Source: Actinomycetes bacterium (GTDB lineage: Bacteria > Actinomycetota > Acidimicrobiia > Acidimicrobiales > RAAP-2). Taken from it: a stretch of 11,641 nt of DNA. Shown here in pieces: positions 1 through 7,383 of this stretch. Within the stretch, counting starts at the first letter, position 1. Each line of letters begins with the position of its first letter. Both the position numbers and the translations under genes were made by a program. The stretch is taken from the NCBI GenBank assembly GCA_021806055.1, contig JAJZYE010000012.1:1-11641 (forward strand), in the 5' to 3' direction. Below the pieces are notes generated by a model. That model did no database searches, had not been told where the DNA came from, and worked only from the letters and a program-made list of their open reading frames with translations.

Positions 1-1671
1 GAAGTAGCGCTCCGGCATCTGACGCTTAAGCATCTTGCCCGCGGGGTTGCGCGGCAACGGTTCGCGAGTCAGAACGATACGCGTGGGAACCTTGAAGGCA
101 GCGAGGCGCGCTCGCAGGTGCTCACGCAGCCGGTCGACGTCGAGCTGCTCGCCGGGCTTGAGCATGACCACGCAGGCGACCTCCTCACCCAGGCGCTCAT
201 CGGCCAGGCCGAAGACCGCCGCCTCGTAGACCGCCGGATGCTCGTAGACCGCCGCCTCGACCTCGGCGGAGTACACGTTCTCACCCCCGCGGATGATCAT
301 GTCCTTGGCCCGATCCTCGATGTAGAGGAACCCCTCGGCGTCGAGGCGACCAAGGTCACCGGTGCGCAGCCACCCGTCCACCAGGGTGGCCGCCGTCGCC
401 TCGGGCTGGTTCCAGTAGCCGCGAATGAGGGTCGGCGACGACACCCAGATCTCACCGCCACGACCGATCGGCACCGGCCGGCCGGCGTCGTCGCGAATCT
501 CCACGTCCATGACGATGGTGGGCGTACACCCGGTCGAGGTGGGGTGGCTCACGTAGTCGTCGCCGAAGTTACCCGGGCCGTAGGCGTTGGTCTCGGTCAT
601 GCCGTACCCCAACGACGGGCGACCCTTGACGAAGGCGCGGTCGACGCGCTCCACCAGGGTGGGCGGAGCCGGTGCGCCACCGCCCCCGACCGAGGAGAGC
701 GAGCTCGTGTCGTAGTGCGCGAAGCCGGGACTCTCGAGGAGGTCCCAGGACTGGGTCGGCACACCAACGAAGCTCGTGACGCGGTGGCGCTCGATGAGTT
801 CCAGCGCCCGCTCGGGCTCCCAGTGGTGCATCATCACCAACTTGAAGTGCCACGAGAAGCACGACATCATCACCGGGATGCAGCCGGTGACGTGAAAGAG
901 CGGCACCACCAGGATAAAGCACGGTGCCAGGCCCGAACCGGCCTCCCCGGGCTCGCGCCGTGCGTCAATGATCGCGGGACCTGCGGCGAAGGCCATGATC
1001 GTCTGGGTGATGGCTCGATGCGTCGACACCGCCCCCTTCGGGCGACCCGTCGTGCCGGAGGTGTACAGGATGGTGGCGTCGTCGTCCGGCCCGATCGTCA
1101 CGTCGGGCATCGCCGCCCCGCGCACGACCACGTCACGCCAGCGCGACACCCCCGGCGCGAGCGTCGCGTCGTCATCGAGGCGAACGGCCACGATGGGCAC
1201 GCCAGCGCGACGGGCGGGCTCGCCGGCGCGCGCCGTGCGCTCGGCGTCGGCGATCAGCACCGTCAGTCCCGCGTCACCGATGGCGTAGGCCAACTCCTCT
1301 TGGGTCCACCACGCGTTGAGCGACACCGAGACGGCGCCCACCGACAAGATGGCGGCAAAGGAGACCACCCACTCGGGGAGATTGCGCATGGCAATGCCGA
1401 CTCGATCGCCCGGTCGCACACCGTAGCGCGTCACCAGGGCGTTGCCCACGGCGTCCGCCTCGCGCATCACCTCGGCGAAGCTCCACTCCTCGTCCTCGTA
1501 CACCAGGAAGGTGCTCTCGACGCCGCGCGCCAGGTCGAAGAAGCCCCTCACGGTCGCGGGCGCGTTCACGAACTGGCGCGTCGTCACGCCCCCTACCGTC
1601 ACCGGAGCGGTCTCGAAGGGCATGCCGGGCGCGGAAACTATCGCGATCGCCTCGGACAGGCTGTGCGCCAC
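1..1671 (-). CDS. AMP-forming acyl-CoA synthetase (fatty-acid--CoA ligase family), 3' end off-window
   Basis: This enzyme activates a carboxylic acid, probably a fatty acid, with ATP to an acyl-adenylate and then to acyl-CoA in the cytoplasm. 557 codons are visible with no internal stop, and the reading frame leaves the window without a stop codon. ANL-superfamily motifs appear in order: the P-loop YTSGTTGRPKG (residues 203-213), GYGMTE (355-360), WLRTGD with the ribose-binding Asp at about 439, the hinge region around KDMIIRGGENVYSAEVE (456-472), and PRNPAGKMLKR with the catalytic Lys at about 546. Family members end soon after that Lys, so only a few residues should be missing. The start is taken as GTG at 1671, close behind GGGGAG. 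In-frame GTGs at 1686 and 1689, behind AGGGA, are possible and would add 5-6 residues. Family assignment is firm. Chain length and substrate (fatty, aromatic or other acid) cannot be read from the sequence. The next gene is divergent, so this one has its own promoter. Confidence 0.95.
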   Translation of the reverse strand, partial: MAHSLSEAIAIVSAPGMPFETAPVTVGGVTTRQFVNAPATVRGFFDLARGVESTFLVYEDEEWSFAEVMREADAVGNALVTRYGVRPGDRVGIAMRNLPEWVVSFAAILSVGAVSVSLNAWWTQEELAYAIGDAGLTVLIADAERTARAGEPARRAGVPIVAVRLDDDATLAPGVSRWRDVVVRGAAMPDVTIGPDDDATILYTSGTTGRPKGAVSTHRAITQTIMAFAAGPAIIDARREPGEAGSGLAPCFILVVPLFHVTGCIPVMMSCFSWHFKLVMMHHWEPERALELIERHRVTSFVGVPTQSWDLLESPGFAHYDTSSLSSVGGGGAPAPPTLVERVDRAFVKGRPSLGYGMTETNAYGPGNFGDDYVSHPTSTGCTPTIVMDVEIRDDAGRPVPIGRGGEIWVSSPTLIRGYWNQPEATAATLVDGWLRTGDLGRLDAEGFLYIEDRAKDMIIRGGENVYSAEVEAAVYEHPAVYEAAVFGLADERLGEEVACVVMLKPGEQLDVDRLREHLRARLAAFKVPTRIVLTREPLPRNPAGKMLKRQMPERYF

Positions 1672-1770
1672 GTTCTCCCCTCTCACCACGGCGTCCCTGT
1701 CGCGCGGCTCGTCTTGCTAGAACGGAACAATGTTAACGCCACGTCGCAGCGCTCCACGGGTCCCACCGCG
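1672..1770. promoter_or_regulatory. Divergent intergenic region, likely promoters for the acyl-CoA synthetase and DUF167 genes
   Basis: This 99-base gap separates two divergent starts. It contains a conspicuously A/T-rich patch (about 1714-1737) in an otherwise GC-rich window. Inside the patch are the odd-centred palindrome AACAATGTT (1726-1734), an overlapping GTTAAC (1732-1737), and a short direct repeat GAAC/GGAAC. Local A/T enrichment is what a promoter or operator would show, but no clean -35/-10 pair with standard spacing stands out on either strand. Assignment as a promoter region rests mainly on gene orientation. Confidence 0.45.
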
Positions 1771-2067
1771 ATGATGCGCCTCAGCGTGCACGCGCACCCC
1801 GGCTCCCGACGCCGCGCGGTCGCGGTGCGCGACGACCAGGTCGAGGTGTACGTGGCGGCGCGCGCCGTGGATGGCGCGGCCAACGACGACATCCGCCGGG
1901 CACTGGCGGACGCCCTCGGCGTCGCACTGCGCGACGTGAGCATCGTGCGCGGCGCACGCGCTCGCCACAAGGTCCTGACCGTGGCCGGCGACGAGGACGA
2001 GCTCGCGAGGCGACTCGACTCGTTGCGCGCACCCGCGTCGCCGCCGCCACCCCACGACCTGACGTAG
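1771..2067 (+). CDS. DUF167 / UPF0235 (YggU-like) family protein
   Basis: A 98-residue protein of the DUF167 family, small alpha/beta proteins widespread in bacteria and without an assigned biochemical role. The family pattern is clear: HPGSRR near the N-terminus (9-14), a beta strand ending VEVYVAARAVDGAAN with the hallmark DG(K/A)AN turn (34-38), a helix IRRALADALGV, then VSIVRGARARHKVL (57-70), matching the family's V-G-x-x-S/A-R-x-K pattern. A Pro-rich tail (PPPPH) follows the domain. Start choice: an ATGATG pair at 1771/1774 is the only start that gives a family-length protein. The same frame stays open for more than 500 codons upstream, but that stretch is antisense to the acyl-CoA synthetase and is not coding. 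No good ribosome-binding site is seen, only a weak GGG at 1758-1760. The next gene follows after 29 bases and is probably co-transcribed. Confidence 0.85.
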   Translation: MMRLSVHAHPGSRRRAVAVRDDQVEVYVAARAVDGAANDDIRRALADALGVALRDVSIVRGARARHKVLTVAGDEDELARRLDSLRAPASPPPPHDLT

Positions 2068-2096
2068 AGTAGCGGCGTACGCGGTCCTCAACGAAA

Positions 2097-2405
2097 GTGA
2101 GATCGGTGTTTGGCCTGAACTACCCGCTGGCGGACTTGGTCGTGTCCATGGCGTACCTGGCACTGATCGTCTTCTGGCTGATGCTGGCGTTCCACGTTAT
2201 GGGAGACCTCTTTCGCAGCCACGACCTGAGCGGCGGGGCCAAGGCGCTGTGGGTCCTGTTCATCCTGATCCTGCCCCTCGCGGGCACCCTGATTTACCTC
2301 ATCGCCCGAGGCAGTTCGATGCACGAACGGGACCAGCGAACCGGGCGCGACCAGCAGCGCGCCCTCGACGACTACATCCGCGCCATCGCCCACTCCAAGG
2401 AGTGA
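2097..2405 (+). CDS. Small PLDc_N-domain membrane protein (cardiolipin-synthase N-terminal-like)
   Basis: A 102-residue protein with two predicted transmembrane helices (about 12-36 and 49-70). The signature DLFRSHDLSG-x-AKALW (37-52), a Pro in the second helix (60) and YLIARG (67-72) belong to the PLDc_N domain, found at the N-terminus of cardiolipin synthases and as free-standing small proteins in actinobacteria. The catalytic HKD phospholipase D domains are absent, so it is not a cardiolipin synthase. The charged C-terminal tail after HER (76-78) is probably cytoplasmic. Free-standing members have no firmly established function; a membrane-organising or sensing role is only a guess. The start is GTG at 2097. 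GTG at 2106 is nearly as good, and ATG at 2148-2150 would cut into helix 1. It lies 29 bases behind the DUF167 gene. Its stop codon (2403-2405) directly abuts the stop of the convergent desaturase gene. Confidence 0.85.
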   Translation: MRSVFGLNYPLADLVVSMAYLALIVFWLMLAFHVMGDLFRSHDLSGGAKALWVLFILILPLAGTLIYLIARGSSMHERDQRTGRDQQRALDDYIRAIAHSKE

Positions 2406-3332
2406 CTACGCCAGCGCCACCGATCCCGCGCTGCGCTGGCTGAGGCGCTCGACCGACGCCGCCAGGCGTGCCATGACCTCGGCCAACTCCGTACGCGCGT
2501 GCTCCGCGTCGGCCGATAGATCCTCCAGATGCGACACATCCCACAGGGCCAGAACCGGGTTGACCACGTCGCGCACGTACTGGCTCAATCCGTAGATCCC
2601 TTCGCGCGCGATGCGCACGGCGTGGCGGGTGAAGTTCGGGATGCCCGTCCCGGGCATAGCGAAACCACTGATCTGACGCAACGTCGCGATCATCATCGCC
2701 GAAGGATCGATCACGAACGCCGCCTGGGCCAGGTCCCGGTAGAAGAGGTAGTGCTTCGTCTCGTCACCGGCGATGAGCGCCAGGATGTTACGGCCCATCC
2801 GGTCGTCCTTGGGCAGGTGGGCGCCAGTGTTGCGGTGCGCGATCTGGGTGGCGCGCTCCTGGAAGGACACGTAGCAGATGAGGTCCGCGAACGTCGGCGG
2901 ATGGGGGACCTCCCCCTTGCGCATCTGGACGCGTCGCCCGTCCTCGAGCAGCGTCGGGTCAATGCAGCGACTGACGTGAACCCAGTCGCGCATCACCATG
3001 GAATGGCGATTCTCCTCCATGGTCCACTGGTGATTCCAGTCGCGAATAGGGTGATCCGCCGGAGCGTGATCGAACAGGCTGCACGTGTAGTAGGGCAGAT
3101 TGTCCTCCGTCAGGAGGTTCACGTAGATCGAACTGCGCACGCCATCGGGCAATGGGTAGTCCGACGGCGACCACGGTCGATCCGCGAAACTCTCGCCACG
3201 TCCCCACTCGATCTGCTCGTGGGGATACCACAGGCGCGGCGCCTCGAGGTGGCGATTGAGGAGTCGCTCCACGTCGGGCTTGATCTCCTCGACCAGGTCC
3301 ACACGGGAACCCGCTGCTCGTTTGACAACCAT
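2406..3332 (-). CDS. Soluble di-iron acyl-ACP desaturase (FA_desaturase_2, DesA-type)
   Basis: This 308-residue protein would introduce a cis double bond into an acyl chain carried on acyl carrier protein, in the cytoplasm, using O2 and electrons from a ferredoxin-type donor. All six di-iron ligands expected from plant stearoyl-ACP desaturase can be placed: Glu76 in TEDNLPYY, Glu107 and His110 in EENRH, Glu159 in FQERATQ, and Glu191 and His194 in DETKH. There are no membrane helices, so it is the soluble type and not the histidine-box membrane type. Length matches bacterial DesA1/DesA2-like proteins. The ATG at 3332 has a good ribosome-binding site (GAAGGA, 3338-3343). Regiospecificity and substrate cannot be read; in mycobacteria related proteins feed mycolate or unsaturated fatty-acid synthesis. 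The gene stands alone on its strand, divergent from the MFS gene and convergent with the PLDc_N gene. Confidence 0.93.
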   Translation of the reverse strand: MVVKRAAGSRVDLVEEIKPDVERLLNRHLEAPRLWYPHEQIEWGRGESFADRPWSPSDYPLPDGVRSSIYVNLLTEDNLPYYTCSLFDHAPADHPIRDWNHQWTMEENRHSMVMRDWVHVSRCIDPTLLEDGRRVQMRKGEVPHPPTFADLICYVSFQERATQIAHRNTGAHLPKDDRMGRNILALIAGDETKHYLFYRDLAQAAFVIDPSAMMIATLRQISGFAMPGTGIPNFTRHAVRIAREGIYGLSQYVRDVVNPVLALWDVSHLEDLSADAEHARTELAEVMARLAASVERLSQRSAGSVALA

Positions 3333-3447
3333 GGCGGTCCTTCATTCTCCGTGCGTCATCGCAACACATCCAGCGTAGTGCCGCCCTGCGATCGCCCACG
3401 AGGTATCGGCCCCTGTGCGAAAGTTCACGCAGTAGCATGGGGTCTCC
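3333..3447. promoter_or_regulatory. Divergent intergenic region between the desaturase and the MFS/glycosyltransferase operon
   Basis: A 115-base gap that must hold the promoters of both divergent genes. On the plus strand TAGCAT (3433-3438) is a fair -10 box ending 9 bases before the GTG at 3448, which would give a leaderless or nearly leaderless mRNA, but no matching -35 is seen. GGGG at 3439-3442 could instead act as a Shine-Dalgarno 5 bases before that GTG. On the minus strand TACGCT (3373-3378) is a possible -10, giving a 5' leader of about 35 bases for the desaturase. An 8-base palindrome GCGATCGC lies at 3388-3395. No element is certain. Confidence 0.4.
3338..3343 (-). promoter_or_regulatory. 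Ribosome-binding site of the desaturase gene
   Basis: GAAGGA on the minus strand, 5 bases before the ATG at 3332. It is one of the clearest Shine-Dalgarno matches in the window and fixes this start. Confidence 0.7.
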
Positions 3448-4749
3448 GTGCGAGCCCTCGATACTCTCGTGCCCCGTGACTTTCGCCAGGGGTTACGGGG
3501 GCCCCTGCGCAGGTTCTACCTGTGCGTGGTGCTCAACGCCATCGGTAGCGGCCTGACTCTCTCCTTCTTCGTCGTCTACCTGCACAACGTGCGCCACTTC
3601 TCGACCGGCTTCGCCACGCTGCTACTCTCAGCGTCGGCCGTCGCCGGACTCGTCGCGAGCCCCTTGTGGGGCACGCTGACCGACCGCTGGGGACCCGTGC
3701 GCATCATCCTGCTGTCCTACGCGACCAGCGCGATCGCACTGGTGGGCTGGGCCTTCGCCCACACGCGCCCCCAGGCCGTCGCCGCGGCACTGGGCCTCGC
3801 CTTCTTCAGTGCGGCCGGATGGGGTCCCGCGAGCACGATGCTGAGTCGGATGGTCGACGAATCCCAGCGTCAGCGAGCATTCGGCTTCAACTTCATGCTG
3901 CTCAACCTCGGCATCGGCCTCGGCGGGCTCATCTCGGCGAGCATCGTCAACCTGCGCCACCCGTTCACCTTCACTCTGCTGTACCTGCTCAACGCGGCGG
4001 TGACCGCGGTCGCCGGCACGCTCTTCCTCACGCTGCGCGCCTACGGACACGCGTCCACGCGCCGCGCCCACGAGGCCGCCGCCCTCGCCCACGCTCACGC
4101 CGACCCCGGCGCGCCCCAGGGGTGGCGTGCGGTGCTCGCCGACCGGCGCCTCGTCCAGTTCATCCTGGCGTCGCTGGTACTCATGGTGGGGGGCTACGGC
4201 TCGCAAGAGGCGGGCTTCAGCCTGTTCGTCGTGAACAACCTGCACTTGTCCGTGCACGTGATCGGCATCATCTTCTTCTGCAACACGTCGACGATCGTGA
4301 TCGCCCAACTGTGGGTCCTGAACCGCATCGAGCATCGAAGCCGCACTCGCGTTCTCGCCGTCGTCGGTGTTCTCTGGTTCGTCTTCTGGATCGTGCTGGA
4401 CGCCGCCCTGGCCCTGCCCGCGGTGCTCGCCGTCGTCTCCCTGTGCGTCGCGATGGTGGTCTTCGCGGTCGGCGAGACAATGTTGTCGCCGGTCGGTCCG
4501 GCACTCGTGAACGAGATCAGCCCCGAGCACCTGCGCGGGCGCTACAACGCCGCCTCCGGACTGACCTTCGGCGTCTCGGGGGCCTTCGCGCCGCTGCTCA
4601 CCGCCCTCTACTTCGATACCCACCACGGCAACTGGTGGCCCCTCAGCACCGGCATCACGGCTCTCGTGGGCTCGGCCCTGATGCTCAACCTCCGCCGACG
4701 ACTCAGCCCCCGCGAGGACGGGCGCCGTGACGACGCAGTCGCCGCGTAA
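3448..4749 (+). CDS. Major facilitator superfamily (MFS) transporter
   Basis: A 433-residue polytopic protein with about 12 transmembrane helices in two halves. The halves are joined by a cytoplasmic loop (about 198-228) rich in Ala, His and Arg. The MFS motif A, GTLTDRWG (75-82), lies between helices 2 and 3, as expected. The second half carries a conserved-looking stretch GETMLSPVGPALVNEI (342-357) followed by LRGRYNAASG, which resembles the helix 10-11 region of drug:H+ antiporter-type (DHA1) members. MFS proteins move small solutes by uniport, symport or antiport. The substrate cannot be deduced. It is the first gene of a run with three membrane glycosyltransferases and overlaps the next gene by 23 bases, so its cargo may relate to envelope glycan synthesis; that is inference from position only. 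The start is GTG at 3448, 5 bases after GGGG. Confidence 0.92.
   Translation: MRALDTLVPRDFRQGLRGPLRRFYLCVVLNAIGSGLTLSFFVVYLHNVRHFSTGFATLLLSASAVAGLVASPLWGTLTDRWGPVRIILLSYATSAIALVGWAFAHTRPQAVAAALGLAFFSAAGWGPASTMLSRMVDESQRQRAFGFNFMLLNLGIGLGGLISASIVNLRHPFTFTLLYLLNAAVTAVAGTLFLTLRAYGHASTRRAHEAAALAHAHADPGAPQGWRAVLADRRLVQFILASLVLMVGGYGSQEAGFSLFVVNNLHLSVHVIGIIFFCNTSTIVIAQLWVLNRIEHRSRTRVLAVVGVLWFVFWIVLDAALALPAVLAVVSLCVAMVVFAVGETMLSPVGPALVNEISPEHLRGRYNAASGLTFGVSGAFAPLLTALYFDTHHGNWWPLSTGITALVGSALMLNLRRRLSPREDGRRDDAVAA
4714..4718 (+). promoter_or_regulatory. Ribosome-binding site of the MptB-like gene, inside the MFS gene
   Basis: GAGGA lies 8 bases before the GTG at 4727, within the last codons of the MFS gene. 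It supports the 23-base overlap and hence translational coupling of the two genes. Confidence 0.6.
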
Positions 4750-6250
4750 CTCACGTCGAGCGCCACTCGCGGTCTCTGAGCCCCGCACGGTCGACCCCGG
4801 CGTGAGCCGCGTCGGGGCGAGCGGTGGCACTTCTCGCCTCGCGCGAGTGGTCCCCTGGTGGGTGGCCGTGGCCGTCGGCACGCTGGGCGCCGTCGGAGCC
4901 GTCACGGTCAGCTGGCGAATCGGCTCGGGCCCCCGGCCCGTCGTCGACGGCTTCTGGCCACACCTCGCGCTCGGCTACCGCGACGCGCACGTCCTCTTCT
5001 ACTTCGCCACGGCCCTGTTGGCTCTCGGCTGGCTCGGCGTTGGCGTGCACGCCCTCGCCGGGCGGTTCAGTTCCGCCCGGGCGTGGACCACACTCGCGCT
5101 CTGGGGGACTCCCCTCGCGCTGGGTACTCCCATCTTCAGCCGCGACCCCTACAGCTACGTGGCGCTCGGCCAGCTCGCGCGGCGCGGCCTCAACCCGTTC
5201 ACCGTAGCCCCGGCCGCACTGGGCCCCGGCGAGCTCCTCTCGTCGATCGCCCTGGTGTGGCGCCACACCACCTCGCCCTACGGCCCCCTCTTCGTGGAAC
5301 TCACGCACGCCGGCGCCGCGCTCTCCGGGTCATCACTGCTCTCCCAGGTACTCGGCGTTCGCGCGATCGCGCTCGTTGGTGTGGTAGCGCTCATGGTGGT
5401 GCTGCCACATCTGGCTCGCGGATCGGGCGTGGACCCGGGAGTGGCGCGCTGGCTGGGGGTGGTGAGCCCCCTGGCGCTCTACAGCGCCGTCTCCACCGCC
5501 CATAACGACACCCTCATGCTCGCGGTGATGATGGGCGCACTCCTCGCGGCCCAACGGGGCTGGTGGCGCGGTGCCGTTGCGCTGTTCGCGCTCGGCGCGA
5601 CGATCAAGCTGCCGGCCCTCGCGGGTACCGCCGTGGTCCTCGTGGCCGTGGCGCGTGAACAACACGGCGCGACGCGCTGGCGCACGGTCCTGGAGACCAC
5701 CACGATCACGGCGGCCGTGCTGGCTGGCGTGACGTGGCTGGCCGGGTGGGGCTGGAGGTGGCTGAGTCCGGCGGCGTTGCGCATTCCCACCGAGTTGCGG
5801 GTACTGACCACACCGAGCGTCGACGTCGCGCACCTCCTCGTCGTCGCACTGCACGCCCTGGGCATCGCCGCGCCGAGCCACGCGGTCGTGACCGTGGTCC
5901 TCGCCGTGATCGAGCTCGCCGCCGGCCTCCTCGCGCTGGTCGTGGTCGCGCGGGCGAACCGCGCCAACCAGGCCCGTGCCCTCGGCGTAGGTCTGCTCGT
6001 CGTGGCGCTCGGCAGCCCCACTCTGTGGCCGTGGTACCTGCTGTGGGGGATCACCGCACTCGCCGTGACCTCGGCGCAGCGATCGCGCGCCCTCGCCGGC
6101 GTCGCGGCCCTCGCGATGTGGCTGGTGGGGCCGGGGGGATCGCCGATGATCGGGGGCAACGGCTTCTACATCGCGGGGCCGCTCGCTCTCGGCGCCCTCC
6201 TCTGGTACGTGGCGTCGGGGCGGTGGCGTGACTGGTGGGAACGACCGTGA
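4727..6250 (+). CDS. GT-C membrane glycosyltransferase, MptB-like (polyprenyl-phosphate-mannose-dependent alpha-1,6-mannosyltransferase family)
   Basis: A 507-residue polytopic membrane protein with a basic N-terminal cytoplasmic tail (1-42) and more than ten predicted transmembrane helices. It resembles actinobacterial MptA/MptB enzymes, which use decaprenyl-phosphate-mannose on the outer face of the membrane to build the alpha-1,6 mannan core of lipomannan-type glycolipids. Diagnostic segments are IFSRDPYSYVALGQLARRG (from 136), with the charged RD pair at the expected catalytic first outer loop (139-140), GLNPFTV (154-160), WRHTTSPYGPLFVE (178-191), TAHNDTLML (257-265), IKLPAL (293-298) and SPTLWPWYLLWG (430-441). 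Length is in the family range. Donor and acceptor are unproven, and the specificity could differ from mannose. GTG at 4727 overlaps the MFS gene by 23 bases. The stop overlaps the next start in a GTGA. Confidence 0.85.
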   Translation: MTTQSPRNSRRAPLAVSEPRTVDPGVSRVGASGGTSRLARVVPWWVAVAVGTLGAVGAVTVSWRIGSGPRPVVDGFWPHLALGYRDAHVLFYFATALLALGWLGVGVHALAGRFSSARAWTTLALWGTPLALGTPIFSRDPYSYVALGQLARRGLNPFTVAPAALGPGELLSSIALVWRHTTSPYGPLFVELTHAGAALSGSSLLSQVLGVRAIALVGVVALMVVLPHLARGSGVDPGVARWLGVVSPLALYSAVSTAHNDTLMLAVMMGALLAAQRGWWRGAVALFALGATIKLPALAGTAVVLVAVAREQHGATRWRTVLETTTITAAVLAGVTWLAGWGWRWLSPAALRIPTELRVLTTPSVDVAHLLVVALHALGIAAPSHAVVTVVLAVIELAAGLLALVVVARANRANQARALGVGLLVVALGSPTLWPWYLLWGITALAVTSAQRSRALAGVAALAMWLVGPGGSPMIGGNGFYIAGPLALGALLWYVASGRWRDWWERP

Positions 6251-7383
6251 CGACCGGTTCCACCGTGGCGGGCCGGTCGATGCGCCCCCGCACGCGCGAC
6301 CTGCCCTTCGCGCGCGCCGTGGGGGCCTACCTCGCCGTTCGTCTCGTCATCCTCGGCGTCGTCGCCCTCGCCGATCTCGCCACGCACCACGGCCTAGTGG
6401 GCGACCTGTCCACCTGGGACGGTGCCTGGTTCCTGCGCGCCGTGAACCACGGGTGGCCGCGCCACCTGCCGATCGTCGACGGACACGTGGCCGCCAATCC
6501 CATCGCCTTCTTCCCGCTCCTCGTAGTGGTGATCCGCGCGCTGGACACCGTGACCGGTCTCTCAGCCGGCGTCGTGGGCCTCGCGGTGAGCGGGCTGAGC
6601 GGACTCGGCGCCGTGCTCGGCGTCGGCTACCTGACGCGCGCCTTCAGTGACGCACCGCGCGCCGAGCGGGCCGCCCTGCTGTTCGCGCTGAGCCCCGGCT
6701 CGTTCGTCTTCAGCCTGATCTACGCCGAGGGCCTGCTCCTGAGCGCGGTCACGTGGGGCCTGTGGGCGCTACTGCGTCGACGGTGGTGGCTCGCCGGTGT
6801 CCTCGGCGCGCTGGCCAGCGCCGCGTCGCCGCTGGGTCTCGCCTTCGCCGCCAGCACCGCCGTGGCCGCCCTGACCGAGTGGCGACGCGCGCGTAACCCG
6901 CGCGCCCTCGTGGCGCCCGTGCTCGCACCCGTGGGATTCGTGGCCTGGATGGTGTACCTACGCGTGCACACGGGCACCTGGAACGCGTGGCGCCTCACCG
7001 AGGCGGGAGGGTGGCGGTCCCGCTTCTCACCCCTCTATCCCTGGCGCATCATCTGGCGCTTCGTGTCCAACCCCCTGTCGCCCACCATGACGGGCCAGAT
7101 CCTGGTCGCCGGAACGCTGGTCACCGTGGTGGCGCTGGTGATCGCCTTTCGTGAGCATCAGCCCGCGGTGGTGCTGACCTACGCCAGTGCCGCGGTCTTC
7201 CTCGCCGCCTTCGCGGCCCCGGTGGGGCTGCGCCCGCGCATGGTCATGGTGGCGTTCCCCCTCACCATCGCCCTGGCCACCCGCTGGAGCGGGTGGCGCT
7301 TTCGCGCCCTGGTCGGCGTCTCCACCGTTCTCCTCGCGCTGATGGCGATCGAGACGCTCACCTCGTGGGCGGTCTTCCCGTGA
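6247..7383 (+). CDS. PIG-V-like GT-C mannosyltransferase family membrane protein
   Basis: About 378 residues, mostly transmembrane helices, resembling bacterial members of the PIG-V (Mannosyl_trans2) family, whose eukaryotic relative adds the second mannose of GPI anchors. With the start used here, the family landmarks are STWDGAWFLRAVNHGW (55-70), with the WD pair at 57-58 in the first outer loop, AFFPLL (87-92), SPGSFVFSLIYAEGLLLS (149-166) with Glu161, and RWWLAGVLGALASAASPLGL (179-198). In related proteins the last block usually reads ASATRP(V)G; here the Arg is missing. Bacterial members are largely uncharacterised, so the sugar and acceptor are unknown. GTG at 6247 was chosen because it gives the 4-base GTGA overlap with the upstream stop and sits 6 bases after GTGGGA (6235-6240); GTG at 6235 is an alternative. 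The next gene starts in another GTGA overlap. Confidence 0.82.
   Translation: MTTGSTVAGRSMRPRTRDLPFARAVGAYLAVRLVILGVVALADLATHHGLVGDLSTWDGAWFLRAVNHGWPRHLPIVDGHVAANPIAFFPLLVVVIRALDTVTGLSAGVVGLAVSGLSGLGAVLGVGYLTRAFSDAPRAERAALLFALSPGSFVFSLIYAEGLLLSAVTWGLWALLRRRWWLAGVLGALASAASPLGLAFAASTAVAALTEWRRARNPRALVAPVLAPVGFVAWMVYLRVHTGTWNAWRLTEAGGWRSRFSPLYPWRIIWRFVSNPLSPTMTGQILVAGTLVTVVALVIAFREHQPAVVLTYASAAVFLAAFAAPVGLRPRMVMVAFPLTIALATRWSGWRFRALVGVSTVLLALMAIETLTSWAVFP

Noticed and set aside
1730..1774. A 14-codon open frame starting ATG at 1730 and ending in the TGA at 1772-1774, just before the DUF167 gene, as a leader peptide
   Set aside because: No ribosome-binding site and no amino-acid run suggesting attenuation; too short to support.
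118..2067. A 649-codon open frame on the plus strand covering the acyl-CoA synthetase region
   Set aside because: Only its last 98 codons (from 1771) match a known family (DUF167). The upstream part is antisense to a clear AMP-binding enzyme and has Arg/His/Gly-rich composition typical of a GC-rich shadow frame.
2529..3479. A 316-codon plus-strand open frame opposite the desaturase
   Set aside because: The desaturase on the minus strand has all six di-iron ligands; the opposite frame shows no domain.
3666..4730. A 354-codon plus-strand frame inside the MFS gene
   Set aside because: Arg/Pro/His-rich frame-shifted shadow of the MFS coding sequence.
3628..4905. A 425-codon minus-strand open frame opposite the MFS transporter
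   Set aside because: Composition is biased to Glu/Arg/Gly/Gln with no motif; the plus-strand MFS gene with motif A explains the region.
7293..7379. N-terminal extension of the third glycosyltransferase to an ATG at 7293
   Set aside because: It would overlap the PIG-V-like gene by about 90 bases and adds Arg-rich shadow-type sequence. GTG at 7380 in a GTGA overlap repeats the junction style seen elsewhere in the window.
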